DNA from: a virus
Reading direction: 5' to 3' (one strand)
DNA length: 22,827 bases
IMG/VR virus record: IMGVR_UViG_3300020439_000085
Location: 1 to 22,827 of that record
Position numbers and translations under genes: made by a program. Positions 5,853 through 12,211 of the stretch are shown here, one piece after another. Numbering within the stretch: position 1 is the stretch's first letter; each line of letters begins with the position of its first letter. The notes below the pieces were generated by a model. It worked only from the letters and a program-made list of their open reading frames with translations, had not been told where the DNA came from and made no database searches.

Positions 5853-6889
5853 GCGAACTCCTCCATGTTGTCAACTTCAGAGATCTGAGGAACGAAATCG
5901 AAGATAACATCTCGAACAGGAAAGATGCGTTCCTCTTTAACTGCATCAGCAATCTTGAGAATCCTGTCAAGCATTTCCTGCATCATCTTCTCCTGTTTGT
6001 ACTTTCGGATCTGTGGAATCTTTTCCGAAGTAGACTTGTTCACAGAACAGATGTTGTGGACTTTATGAACACCAGAGTTGTTGAGGAGAACCTCACAAGA
6101 ATCAAAGAAACAACGAGGATCGTAGTCAAGATCTTGCAGTCCACCTTTACCCTTTCCTCCCTTGAAAGTCTTGGATTGGTAGACTATACCATCCACAGGA
6201 ATAATCTGTGTACGGGAAGAGAATTTGATGTTGGGTTTGTTATCTTCACACCACTTTCTGCGGTCCTTATCTTCATAGGACTTGACTGGTGTGATCTTAC
6301 CGTGTTTTTCACGGAGTCGTTGACGCAGAAGAGGAAACTCATTGCTCTTCTGTTGGAGACGAATAAGACGAGCGTTGATAGACTTTTCGTCGTTGATGTC
6401 AATCATACCTTTGTCAACCATTTGGGACAAAGTAAGAATAACATCAGTCTGAGTACGAGGTGCTTTCACATACTCATCATCTTCATTGTTCTCGTTTGAT
6501 TGGAAGATCATCTCATCTTCTTCCGTCTCAAACTTAACAACTGCAACGAAGATTGTATCGCGTCCAGCAGCAATGTGTGCCTGATAACGGTGTTCACCCG
6601 TCAACAGTTCATACAGATTGTTACCCAGATCTTTTACAGTGGGTTGTTCATAAATGAACCTGTACTGACCGTTCTCGATACGGTCAACAAATGCTGCAAC
6701 TTTTTCTTGATCAATTCCTTCAGCACGTACCTTGTTTGTCAGTTTGTTTCCAGTACGTTGCAAAACGTTTGTGCATTGAATCTCCTTAAACTCAAAAGAT
6801 AAGAGTCCTTCACCTTTTGGTGTGGAGTTTGCACTAGTAACTAGGTCAACCTTTTGTTGAAAGGTCAAACAATCGATTTGGTTTTTCAT
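5849..6889 (-). CDS. ParB/Srx-fold domain protein, 346 aa
   Basis: Residues about 30-136 match the N-terminal ParB/sulfiredoxin-like fold: an initial strand, a helix (QEKVAAFVDRIENG), then YELLTGEHRYQAHIAAG, where G98-E-H-R101 with the following helix is the family's phosphate-binding signature. S-N-E-N-N at 131-135 resembles the later ParB motif. The remaining 200 residues are helical and highly charged, with a cysteine-containing segment near residue 260, and do not match the standard ParB helix-turn-helix clearly. Family members include NTPases, nucleases and DNA-modification proteins, so the activity is open. It is probably not a plasmid-type partition protein, because no parA is visible. 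The next gene starts on its stop codon. Confidence 0.75.
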   Translation of the reverse strand: MKNQIDCLTFQQKVDLVTSANSTPKGEGLLSFEFKEIQCTNVLQRTGNKLTNKVRAEGIDQEKVAAFVDRIENGQYRFIYEQPTVKDLGNNLYELLTGEHRYQAHIAAGRDTIFVAVVKFETEEDEMIFQSNENNEDDEYVKAPRTQTDVILTLSQMVDKGMIDINDEKSINARLIRLQQKSNEFPLLRQRLREKHGKITPVKSYEDKDRRKWCEDNKPNIKFSSRTQIIPVDGIVYQSKTFKGGKGKGGLQDLDYDPRCFFDSCEVLLNNSGVHKVHNICSVNKSTSEKIPQIRKYKQEKMMQEMLDRILKIADAVKEERIFPVRDVIFDFVPQISEVDNMEEFA

Positions 6890-7002
6890 GATGATAGTAA
6901 CCGTGAGTTTGCATTATGCGTGACTTGTTCCCTGTCGGGATCGTCGTCGGTCGCGGTGGGGAGGAGTTTAGAGTCTTCACCCCATCAGACTTGCGTATCC
7001 TA

Positions 7003-7146
7003 TCAGAAGGAACGGAGGAGTGCAAGCGTTTCCCTGTCCAGTTCTTCCTTCACTCCACACTCAGGAAGCAACCATTCTTCACTGCCAGACTCCATGAAAT
7101 CTTCATAGAGTTCATCAAAATCGTTGTAGTTCTTAGGATCAGACAT
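7003..7146 (-). CDS. Small acidic protein, 47 aa
   Basis: The frame starts at ATG 7146, overlapping the end of the upstream 43-codon gene by eight bases, and reads MSDPKNYNDFDELYEDFMES. It ends ...LDRETLALLRSF. The composition is acidic and aromatic, consistent with one or two amphipathic helices. No Shine-Dalgarno sequence is evident, so coupling to the upstream gene is likely. The space between its stop and the ParB-like start (6890-7002) contains an imperfect hairpin at about 6957-6982 but no convincing gene. Function unknown. Confidence 0.6.
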   Translation of the reverse strand: MSDPKNYNDFDELYEDFMESGSEEWLLPECGVKEELDRETLALLRSF

Positions 7147-7270
7147 AGATGTAATCAGGGTGTTTTTCTTTGAAAGCTTTAACTTGTTCTTCAGTTTTGA
7201 GGAATACTGATAGTGAAGTCTTGGGATGTTCCTTAAAGTAATACTTTACTTGGATCATTTTAGTTTCCAT
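7139..7270 (-). CDS. Very small protein, 43 aa
   Basis: The start ATG at 7270 has a near-perfect ribosome-binding site, AGGAGG, eight bases upstream, the best in the left half of the window. The protein reads METKMIQVKYYFKEHPKTSL and continues with a basic helix (KTEEQVKAFKEKHPDYIYV). It overlaps the end of the gene at 7260-7679 by 11 bases and the following small gene by eight. The strong site suggests high expression independent of coupling. The K/E-rich alpha/beta pattern does not identify a family. Confidence 0.7.
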   Translation of the reverse strand: METKMIQVKYYFKEHPKTSLSVFLKTEEQVKAFKEKHPDYIYV

Positions 7271-7679
7271 CGGTAATACCTCCTGCGGGGATTGCAACCT
7301 GTTGCTTGTATGTATCGCTCCAGGTCTTAGTATCATAACAGGTCCAACCTGCACTTGTAAACACATAACCAAACTCTTCACCATTCTCAATGAAATCCAT
7401 CAGAGAATCGTGAATGATCGGTGCATTGTTCACGATAGATTCACCACGGGAAGTGTAGTGGAGAGGACCATTTTCGTCAAGAGTTTCATTGTTCCAACCT
7501 GCATTAGTCCAGGTGCAGGACATATCACCACCGTCGATCAGTTCGGAAACTTTATCAGCGGAGGAGAAATAGTCACGGAGAACGCGACCATTGAACTCAG
7601 GATAACCATCGTAGTGACAATAGACAGACAGAATAGAACCGTCTGCGAGTTGCTTACCGATGCGTGAACGAGTGCCCAT
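7260..7679 (-). CDS. Conserved phage protein of unknown function, 139 aa
   Basis: The protein begins MGTRSRIGKQLADGSILSVY, then CHYDGYPEFNGRVLRDYF, then ELIDGGDMSCTWTN, and later has an EEFGYVFTSAGWTCYDTKTW segment. The combination of an MGTRSRIG start, a 'YxHYDGYP' motif and a 'LIDGGDMS' motif is one I recognise as widespread in T4-like phages and cyanophages, always without known function. The repeated G-W and aromatic positions suggest a compact beta-sandwich. It is the first gene after intergenic element copy B, with a leader of about 90-100 bases. Confidence 0.8.
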   Translation of the reverse strand: MGTRSRIGKQLADGSILSVYCHYDGYPEFNGRVLRDYFSSADKVSELIDGGDMSCTWTNAGWNNETLDENGPLHYTSRGESIVNNAPIIHDSLMDFIENGEEFGYVFTSAGWTCYDTKTWSDTYKQQVAIPAGGITDGN

Positions 7680-7775
7680 GATACTTAGGAATGAGTGTGA
7701 GAGGCGGAGAACTGTTTGTCGTTCCCTCTTACTGTTTTGCCTCTCGGTGTGCGTCTCAGGTCTCCCCTCGACTCA
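7680..7775 (-). other. Leader region without a gene
   Basis: Between copy B of the intergenic element and the ATG at 7679 there is a stretch of about 95 bases with no usable frame. GAGAGGC and GCCTCTC arms (7699-7705 and 7739-7745) could pair across a long loop, and the loop carries AAACAGT twice. It may be an untranslated leader with structure; this is weak. Confidence 0.35.
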
Positions 7776-7834
7776 TTTAATATACACGGGTTGGACTACC
7801 GTGGCGAGGGTAGTGGACACTTTGATCAACTGTC
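7776..7834 (-). promoter_or_regulatory. Intergenic element, copy B (dyad box, hairpin, TATATT box)
   Basis: The 22-bp dyad box (7834-7813) and the 11-bp TGTATATTAAA box (7786-7776) are identical to those of copy A at 685-743, and the 26-bp spacing is identical. The variable middle differs in sequence but again forms a hairpin (ACTACC/GGTAGT arms around an eight-base loop). As in copy A, the preceding gene ends inside the dyad box with Asp-Ser-stop. Confidence 0.6.
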
Positions 7835-7996
7835 ACACAGGGTCGCGGACTCCATCCCGATCACCTCTTGCCCTCTCTTGATCATTTTCATCATCGCTTC
7901 CTGGGCAGATTCCATCGTAAAATATACTGCCCACCTTTTTTCATCTCCAAGGTAATATCCTACCTTGTAATACTCATTAGAAAACTTAGGTCTCAC
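7826..7996 (-). CDS. Small protein, 56 aa, GTG start
   Basis: The frame starts with GTG at 7996, overlapping the upstream TGA as GTGA, and reads VRPKFSNEYYKVGYYLGDEK. It continues RWAVYFTMESAQEAMMKMIK and ends MESATLCDS. An aromatic strand-turn-strand start followed by a methionine-rich helix suggests a compact alpha/beta protein. Its last codons and TGA form part of the duplicated dyad box at 7813-7834. The gene accounts for most of the otherwise empty interval 7826-7992. No family is recognised. Confidence 0.65.
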   Translation of the reverse strand: MRPKFSNEYYKVGYYLGDEKRWAVYFTMESAQEAMMKMIKRGQEVIGMESATLCDS

Positions 7997-8187
7997 AAGA
8001 TTACTTGTCCACCACAGAATGCTTGAACAGTACGCAAGAATGCTTTATCGGACTCACGAACTGCGTCCTTCTCGTCTCTAGTTTCACTCCAATATGTCGC
8101 GGTACTTCCTTTGTTTTCTTCGATAATCACAGATCGAATTTCTGCTCGGACCCAATCACGGAGCAGTTGAAACTTTTCAGGGGTCAT
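7993..8187 (-). CDS. Small helical protein, 64 aa
   Basis: The likely start is the ATG at 8187 (MTPEKFQLLRDWVRAEIRSV). A GTG at 8211 would add eight residues, but neither start has a clear ribosome-binding site. The protein is mainly helical and charged (ETRDEKDAVRESDKAFLRTV) and ends AFCGGQVIL. It lies immediately downstream of asnB, in the same direction. The 12 bases at 8206-8217 just ahead of it copy those at the asnB start, so this gene may originally have followed the zinc-ribbon gene directly. Function unknown. Confidence 0.65.
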   Translation of the reverse strand: MTPEKFQLLRDWVRAEIRSVIIEENKGSTATYWSETRDEKDAVRESDKAFLRTVQAFCGGQVIL

Positions 8188-8205
8188 TGATTTGTTGTTA
8201 GTTAC

Positions 8206-8217
8206 CCACACATATTA
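8206..8217. repeat. 12-bp direct repeat, asnB end copy
   Basis: CCACACATATTA on the plus strand is identical to 9851-9862. The copies lie exactly 1645 bases apart and mark the end and start of asnB. The copy at the start is explained by the asnB stop-start junction and the MCG codons; this one has no such coding reason. Confidence 0.75.
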
Positions 8218-9858
8218 GGGCGTAAAGCAAAATGTGTCAAGGAAAAACTCAGTGTTTATATACTTCCACTCAGTATCTCTGTCGTTGTATGGAGACTGGA
8301 CATAACTTCCGTAGATGTCGTAACTTTTGTCAATGCCATTCTCTAAGTAACGATACATTTCATTAGGATGCCCACTAAATCCAATCTTAGCGTATGGTCT
8401 ACGTTTGTAGTGATTCTCGAAGATTTTACCGAGTGGTCTCTTGTTTTCTAACAGATATGGTGGAGAATTGATTGCATAGGTCACAATATCTTTGCGTGTG
8501 AATGGTGTCCTGGTCTCAATTCCATGACTAGAACCAATCAAATCTCCAGACATTAGAGTGGCATTAGGCATCTGGTGGAAGAAATCTACAAAGGAACATG
8601 CTTTAATGTGTGCATCTTTTGTAGAGTATAGGTTATCAATGAAGAACTGGAAGGCATACTCATAGTCTTCCTGTATATTCTCAGAGAATGATAGTTTGAA
8701 GTTATTTCTTACTGCCATGGTGTACTCTGAACGTACACAATTCTGATAGTATTTGTATCCTAGGAATAATTCGTCTGCACCTTCACCACCATAGAGAATT
8801 GATCCAGGTTCTAACATCTCATACAGTAGATTTGCAGAGGCAAAATCATGCGATGGTATGGGAGAACAACATAACTTAAGAGTCTGTAGGTAAGACTCAT
8901 AATAACTATCACGATCTATGTTCCTAACTAACTGACCTGTGTAGAGTTTATCGAACAGTTTATCAGCGAACAGAGAAACCGAATCTTTCTCATCAAACGT
9001 AAGTGTGATCCCTCGTACTAACTGAGTACCAATGTTCTCCAGTAGTTTAGTAACTATCGACGAATCTGTACCGCCAGATACTGTTGAATAGACGTTCACA
9101 TGTGGACGAACACTTGACTGCATCTTCTTGAGAGTTCTTATCAGTAACTCTTCAAGATAGTGTGTGTATTGTCCTGATGTTGTCTTGTTTAGTTCTCTTG
9201 TAAGTTCTGAGTTCAGATACTTCCTAGGTGTCCACACTTGTGTGACTGAAGAATACTTATTGTAGTGAAACTTACCACCTGGGGGTACTTGATAGATCCC
9301 ATTGATTGCAGTGGAGTTTGAGATATAATGTCTCGTTACAAAATAATCTTTCAGTGCCACCTCATTCAAGGTCACTGGTTCATCAAACTCCTCCATAACT
9401 TTGAGGATGAATGATGGCGTAGAACCAAGAATTAAGACTCTGGGATTATCATAATAGAAGATCCTTTTCTCTCCCTGAATATCTCTCAGGGCAGTAATAT
9501 CTAACCATTGTCCCTGTCTCTGTGCCTGAACAACAGCAAACATTCCATCACATCGACCCAGAACCAGTTGTTTAGAACTGCACTTCTGCAACATTTCGAT
9601 GTCACTATCATACTCATGTTCATCATATATCTCCCCGTTATAGAGAGTTACATCAAAGTTCTGAGGTAGACTAGCAAACCCATCATCACGATCTGGTTCT
9701 GTTTGAATCGCCAAGACAGATTGATACATGTAAATATCATCTCCCATGTAATGTGTTGCATGGGAGGGACCACGAAGTCCTAAATCATTTTCAGCGATCT
9801 TGATAAGATTGTGAGGAATTTTGTCTTTTTTTGAGAAAACTAGTCCAAATCCACACAT
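8215..9858 (-). CDS. asnB: Asparagine synthetase, glutamine-hydrolysing (class B), 547 aa
   Basis: The enzyme transfers the amide nitrogen of glutamine to aspartate, using ATP, in the cytoplasm. After removal of Met1, Cys2 of MCGFGLVF is the class II amidotransferase nucleophile. R29-G-P and YNGEIY (73-78) belong to the glutaminase pocket, and R125-D..G (RDIQGEKRIFYY) is also conserved. The synthetase domain has the PP-loop SGGTDSS (261-267) and YGGEGADELFLGY (356-368). Later HGIETRTPF also fits the family. The length is typical and the gene looks intact. It follows the zinc-ribbon gene by one base and probably uses the promoter at 10180-10208. asnB-like genes occur in some cyanophages; specialised amidotransferase homologues that modify other substrates remain possible. 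Confidence 0.93.
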   Translation of the reverse strand: MCGFGLVFSKKDKIPHNLIKIAENDLGLRGPSHATHYMGDDIYMYQSVLAIQTEPDRDDGFASLPQNFDVTLYNGEIYDEHEYDSDIEMLQKCSSKQLVLGRCDGMFAVVQAQRQGQWLDITALRDIQGEKRIFYYDNPRVLILGSTPSFILKVMEEFDEPVTLNEVALKDYFVTRHYISNSTAINGIYQVPPGGKFHYNKYSSVTQVWTPRKYLNSELTRELNKTTSGQYTHYLEELLIRTLKKMQSSVRPHVNVYSTVSGGTDSSIVTKLLENIGTQLVRGITLTFDEKDSVSLFADKLFDKLYTGQLVRNIDRDSYYESYLQTLKLCCSPIPSHDFASANLLYEMLEPGSILYGGEGADELFLGYKYYQNCVRSEYTMAVRNNFKLSFSENIQEDYEYAFQFFIDNLYSTKDAHIKACSFVDFFHQMPNATLMSGDLIGSSHGIETRTPFTRKDIVTYAINSPPYLLENKRPLGKIFENHYKRRPYAKIGFSGHPNEMYRYLENGIDKSYDIYGSYVQSPYNDRDTEWKYINTEFFLDTFCFTP

Positions 9859-9862
9859 ATTA
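9851..9862. repeat. 12-bp direct repeat, asnB start copy
   Basis: Identical to 8206-8217. It contains the TAA of the zinc-ribbon gene, one spacer base and the first codons of asnB. Confidence 0.75.
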
Positions 9863-10171
9863 CCACTTACCTATGGGACACGATGTATTGATAAATTTTA
9901 CCTTAACTTTCATATAACATCCACACTTCCTACACCTATTTTGTTGTTTATCGTAATAATCACAACGACCACACTCTTCAATCCTAAGTTTGCTTATCTC
10001 TTCAGATACTAATATACCTTTGCCTTCTTTAGTACCCTGATTGACAGACTCAGCAAACTTTTTGAAACCCTCAATCTGTGTCCAAAAGTCTGGATAATCG
10101 TTCCCGTCAAGGAGTTGTGGTAACTCACTATCCCTCTTCTTATTTCTAAACAAGTTACGGATAAAACGCAT
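9860..10171 (-). CDS. Zinc-ribbon-like small protein, 103 aa
   Basis: The C-terminal third carries six cysteines in a regular pattern: C67-x2-C70, C80-x2-C83-x-C85 and C98, ending SCPIGKW. This fits a metal-binding ribbon found in many phage small proteins of unknown role. The N-terminal part is basic (MRFIRNLFRNKKRD) and the middle is helical. It begins 1-3 bases after the predicted transcription start, so its mRNA may be leaderless. asnB follows by one base. A role in DNA or protein binding is plausible but unproven. Confidence 0.78.
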   Translation of the reverse strand: MRFIRNLFRNKKRDSELPQLLDGNDYPDFWTQIEGFKKFAESVNQGTKEGKGILVSEEISKLRIEECGRCDYYDKQQNRCRKCGCYMKVKVKFINTSCPIGKW

Positions 10172-10179
10172 AGTAATAC

Positions 10180-10208
10180 AGTATAGAGAAAAAAAGAGGG
10201 ATAGTCAA
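10180..10208 (-). promoter_or_regulatory. Sigma70-type promoter for the zinc-ribbon/asnB operon
   Basis: TTGACT (10208-10203) and TATACT (10185-10180) are separated by exactly 17 bp. The predicted start falls only a few bases before the ATG at 10171, which implies a leaderless or nearly leaderless mRNA. The -35 box lies in a perfect 12-bp palindrome, GTCAATATTGAC (10204-10215), which could be an operator. Confidence 0.72.
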
Positions 10209-10210
10209 TA

Positions 10211-10240
10211 TTGACACACCCCCCTAATAATGTATATAAT
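10211..10240 (+). promoter_or_regulatory. Perfect-consensus promoter on the opposite strand
   Basis: On the plus strand TTGACA (10211-10216) and TATAAT (10235-10240) are separated by 18 bp, a 12/12 match to the sigma70 consensus. It shares the palindrome 10204-10215 with the minus-strand promoter, so the two are divergent. Nothing on the plus strand downstream looks like a gene, so any transcript would be antisense to the late genes at 10.26 kb onward. Confidence 0.6.
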
Positions 10241-10254
10241 AACTCTGTGGAGTT
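10241..10254 (-). terminator. Weak hairpin, possible terminator
   Basis: AACTC and GAGTT flank a CACA loop, followed on the minus strand by an AT-rich stretch (ATTATATAC). It lies 8 bases after the stop of the 59-codon gene and ahead of the asnB-operon promoter. The stem is short and the T-run interrupted. Confidence 0.35.
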
Positions 10255-10261
10255 TCAAAGA

Positions 10262-10441
10262 TTATCCTTTGACTGTATGTAATGCTTCTAGAGCACCAGA
10301 CAGTTTGATGAATTCTTCTTTCTTAGTGTTAAATGCTCTTTCGGTTTCGAGCAGTTCTTCGCGAAGTGCTTCAAGTCTCGATGTCAGATCAGTGATCATA
10401 CCTTCGACATCAGCACCAGTAGTTTCTGTTGGTTTTGCCAT
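10262..10441 (-). CDS. Small coiled-coil protein, 59 aa
   Basis: The frame starts at ATG 10441 and reads MAKPTETTGADVEGMITDLT. A long charged helix follows with leucine and isoleucine at heptad positions (SRLEALREELLETERAFNTK, then KKEEFIKLSGALEALHTVKG). It is predicted to be a single coiled coil from residue 13 to the end. A CCTAAATA late-type motif lies 31 bases upstream, overlapping the stop of the preceding oxygenase. This suggests its own late expression, perhaps as a minor virion component or fibre chaperone; that role is inferred from position. Confidence 0.75.
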   Translation of the reverse strand: MAKPTETTGADVEGMITDLTSRLEALREELLETERAFNTKKEEFIKLSGALEALHTVKG

Positions 10442-10471
10442 GATAGAGAATAATAAGTAACTCAGACATTT

Positions 10472-11029
10472 TTATTTAGGTAGTCCCAGAGAAGGTCTTC
10501 CATCAAATAGTAAATCTTTATTGGGTCCGTTTGCATCAACCCAGTGCATAAAACATTGAAGTAACCAATCAGATTCTATAGGTTCTCTCCAGTGATAGTA
10601 TTTACAACCTTCATAAATGCACAGATCTCCTCTCTCTAGAGTAAAACTTTCAGCACCATTTTTTGAAGGAGTTTTACTAAAGTAAATTGGCGACAGTGGT
10701 TGATCTGAAGGATGTGCTAGAGTAAGAGTTGCAGAGTATTCACATTCTGGTCTATCAGTGTGTACTTTTAACTCATCACCTTTCTGATAAAATCTCACAT
10801 AAGTGTATGTTGGTAGTAAATGTTTGCCTAACATACATGAAATATGATCTGTAGATAGTTTTAGAATCGTATCAGTGAAAGGATCTCCATAGATATTCAT
10901 ACCTCCATGGTTTGTATTTGCATCAGAACCAAACTGAACATCTTTACCAGAGGATAATCTGGTGATAAAATATTGTTCAGCAAACTTACTGAACTCTAAT
11001 CCTAAAAATCCTTTAATTATTTTGTTCAT
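10472..11029 (-). CDS. 2OG-Fe(II) oxygenase family protein, 185 aa
   Basis: H90-T-D92 provides the HxD iron-binding pair, and H146 (KYYHWREP) is the likely third ligand. LSPIYFSK and SFTLERGDLCIYEG are typical jelly-roll strands between them. The family normally uses an Arg or Lys after the distal His to bind 2-oxoglutarate. No Arg or Lys appears at the usual spacing here (L-L-Q-C-F instead), so co-substrate binding may differ. Such enzymes hydroxylate proteins, nucleobases or metabolites. The ATG overlaps the stop of another oxygenase gene as ATGA, so the two are made together. The region is clearly more AT-rich than the early module. Confidence 0.8.
   Translation of the reverse strand: MNKIIKGFLGLEFSKFAEQYFITRLSSGKDVQFGSDANTNHGGMNIYGDPFTDTILKLSTDHISCMLGKHLLPTYTYVRFYQKGDELKVHTDRPECEYSATLTLAHPSDQPLSPIYFSKTPSKNGAESFTLERGDLCIYEGCKYYHWREPIESDWLLQCFMHWVDANGPNKDLLFDGRPSLGLPK
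10473..10480 (-). promoter_or_regulatory. Late-type promoter motif CCTAAATA
   Basis: This resembles the T4 late box TATAAATA. It sits 31 bases before the ATG of the 59-codon gene, the same distance class as the motifs at 13848 and 21184. Confidence 0.5.
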
Positions 11030-11688
11030 TTTAACTTATCTCCAATAACCCAACCAACTAATGAATAACGAATTCCTTTAGTTACTGGTGTCACTTCATG
11101 TAAGGTATGTGAGGGGAATATAGTTATGGATCCTCTGTCTTTTGATGCTATATCTGATCCGCCGTTTAGAAATAAATCACCACCTTGATAAGTTGGGTGT
11201 GATAATTGAACTGAGAAACTTAATTTTCTTTGAGTTACAGTTACATTATTTCCTAGAAAAGAATCTAAGTGTGGTCTATAATATCCTTTGTATTCTGAGT
11301 GATACTCACCAAACTGTAATGTTTGTATCGAACGTATATCATATTCCCAATTAGAATCATTGACTCCACAGATAATACGAGTCAATTTTTCATACAACCA
11401 ACTATTAAATGAATTTGGTTTTAACCAAGAAACCTTAGATCTTCTCACTTCAGAGTCAACTACATAATCACCATTTGAGAAAACAGTTCCTAAATGACCA
11501 TTAGATTGTTTTCCTGTAAATATAATTCTATTGATTTCATCTTCAGAAAAAATATCAGGAACTGTTACATATGTTGGATTATTAAATGACATTAAAGGCC
11601 ATTCATCTGAATCAGATTGATTTAATTCTAAATCTGGAATAATATAATCCAGACTGTCTACATCATAGTTAAAATAGTCAGATACCAT
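11026..11688 (-). CDS. 2OG-Fe(II) oxygenase, prolyl-hydroxylase-like, 220 aa
   Basis: The C-terminal half matches the prolyl 4-hydroxylase/PKHD group: YYRPHLDSF with H140-x-D142, the double-stranded helix core (RKLSFSVQLSHPTYQGGDLF), the third ligand H197 in FPSHTLHEVTPV, and R207 in KGIRYSLVGW for 2-oxoglutarate. The N-terminal 45 residues are acidic and of unknown role. All catalytic residues are present, so activity is expected. The gene overlaps both neighbours (11 bases upstream, ATGA downstream) in the operon behind the late promoter at 12700. A protein substrate such as the nearby collagen-like fibre is an attractive but untested idea. Confidence 0.88.
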   Translation of the reverse strand: MVSDYFNYDVDSLDYIIPDLELNQSDSDEWPLMSFNNPTYVTVPDIFSEDEINRIIFTGKQSNGHLGTVFSNGDYVVDSEVRRSKVSWLKPNSFNSWLYEKLTRIICGVNDSNWEYDIRSIQTLQFGEYHSEYKGYYRPHLDSFLGNNVTVTQRKLSFSVQLSHPTYQGGDLFLNGGSDIASKDRGSITIFPSHTLHEVTPVTKGIRYSLVGWVIGDKLK

Positions 11689-12211
11689 AACTTAATTGAC
11701 TCAATTCATATACTGAGGAACACTCATCAATTTGTCTAAAAAATTCTATCTCTTGTTCTAATAGTTCATCAAATCTGCGGTTCATTCTCTCTACAAGAGT
11801 AAACATTTGATCTCTACTGAATTTGTGATAATCATTTTGACTCTTGATGATATTGACACACCTATTATTTTGGAAGTTAGCAAATACGATTGACTCTAGA
11901 TCTATGGCAAATCTGTATCCTTCAAAAACTACACCTTCAGCACGAAGATCTTTAGTGATCTCTGATGACATTCTTTTTATATTGAGTTTTATTTCTCCCA
12001 AGTGATTATCACTGCAAGAGTAATCCTTTAGAGATTCACCACGAATAAAACCTACACCATCATGTCCTGCCCAAGATAAATCAGATTTCTCTTCATCACT
12101 TAGTCCAGGAAATGTGCAGATATTTTTCCAATTTTCTGGTTGTTTTTGAAATACTCCTCTTATTTCTTTTTGGTGATTATCAACAATAATGTAAAGTTCA
12201 CTCAGATTCAT
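11678..12211 (-). CDS. Hypothetical protein, 177 aa
   Basis: The N-terminal part (MNLSELYIIVDNHQKEIRGV, then WKNICTFPGLSDEEKSDLSW) looks like a small alpha/beta domain with several tryptophans. The middle contains strands (GVVFEGYRFAIDLESIVFAN) and the C-terminal 50 residues are a long helix (FTLVERMNRRFDELLEQEIE). The layout resembles some tail-fibre assembly proteins in having a compact head and helical end, but there is no motif to prove it. It lies between the coiled-coil protein and the oxygenases, with short overlaps on both sides, in a late operon next to fibre genes. Confidence 0.65.
   Translation of the reverse strand: MNLSELYIIVDNHQKEIRGVFQKQPENWKNICTFPGLSDEEKSDLSWAGHDGVGFIRGESLKDYSCSDNHLGEIKLNIKRMSSEITKDLRAEGVVFEGYRFAIDLESIVFANFQNNRCVNIIKSQNDYHKFSRDQMFTLVERMNRRFDELLEQEIEFFRQIDECSSVYELSQLSYGI

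Noticed and set aside
6846-7005. Continuation of the 47-codon gene by a +1 shift at TTC-TGA
   Set aside because: An open frame of about 50 codons follows, but it overlaps the ParB-like start, lacks a recognised slip stimulator and looks low in coding character.
8211-8213. ATG directly after the asnB stop as a gene start
   Set aside because: The frame closes after three codons; it is a product of the 12-bp repeat.
10230-10460. 76-codon plus-strand frame downstream of the consensus promoter
   Set aside because: It starts inside the -10 region, before the predicted transcript start, and mirrors the 59-codon coiled-coil gene.
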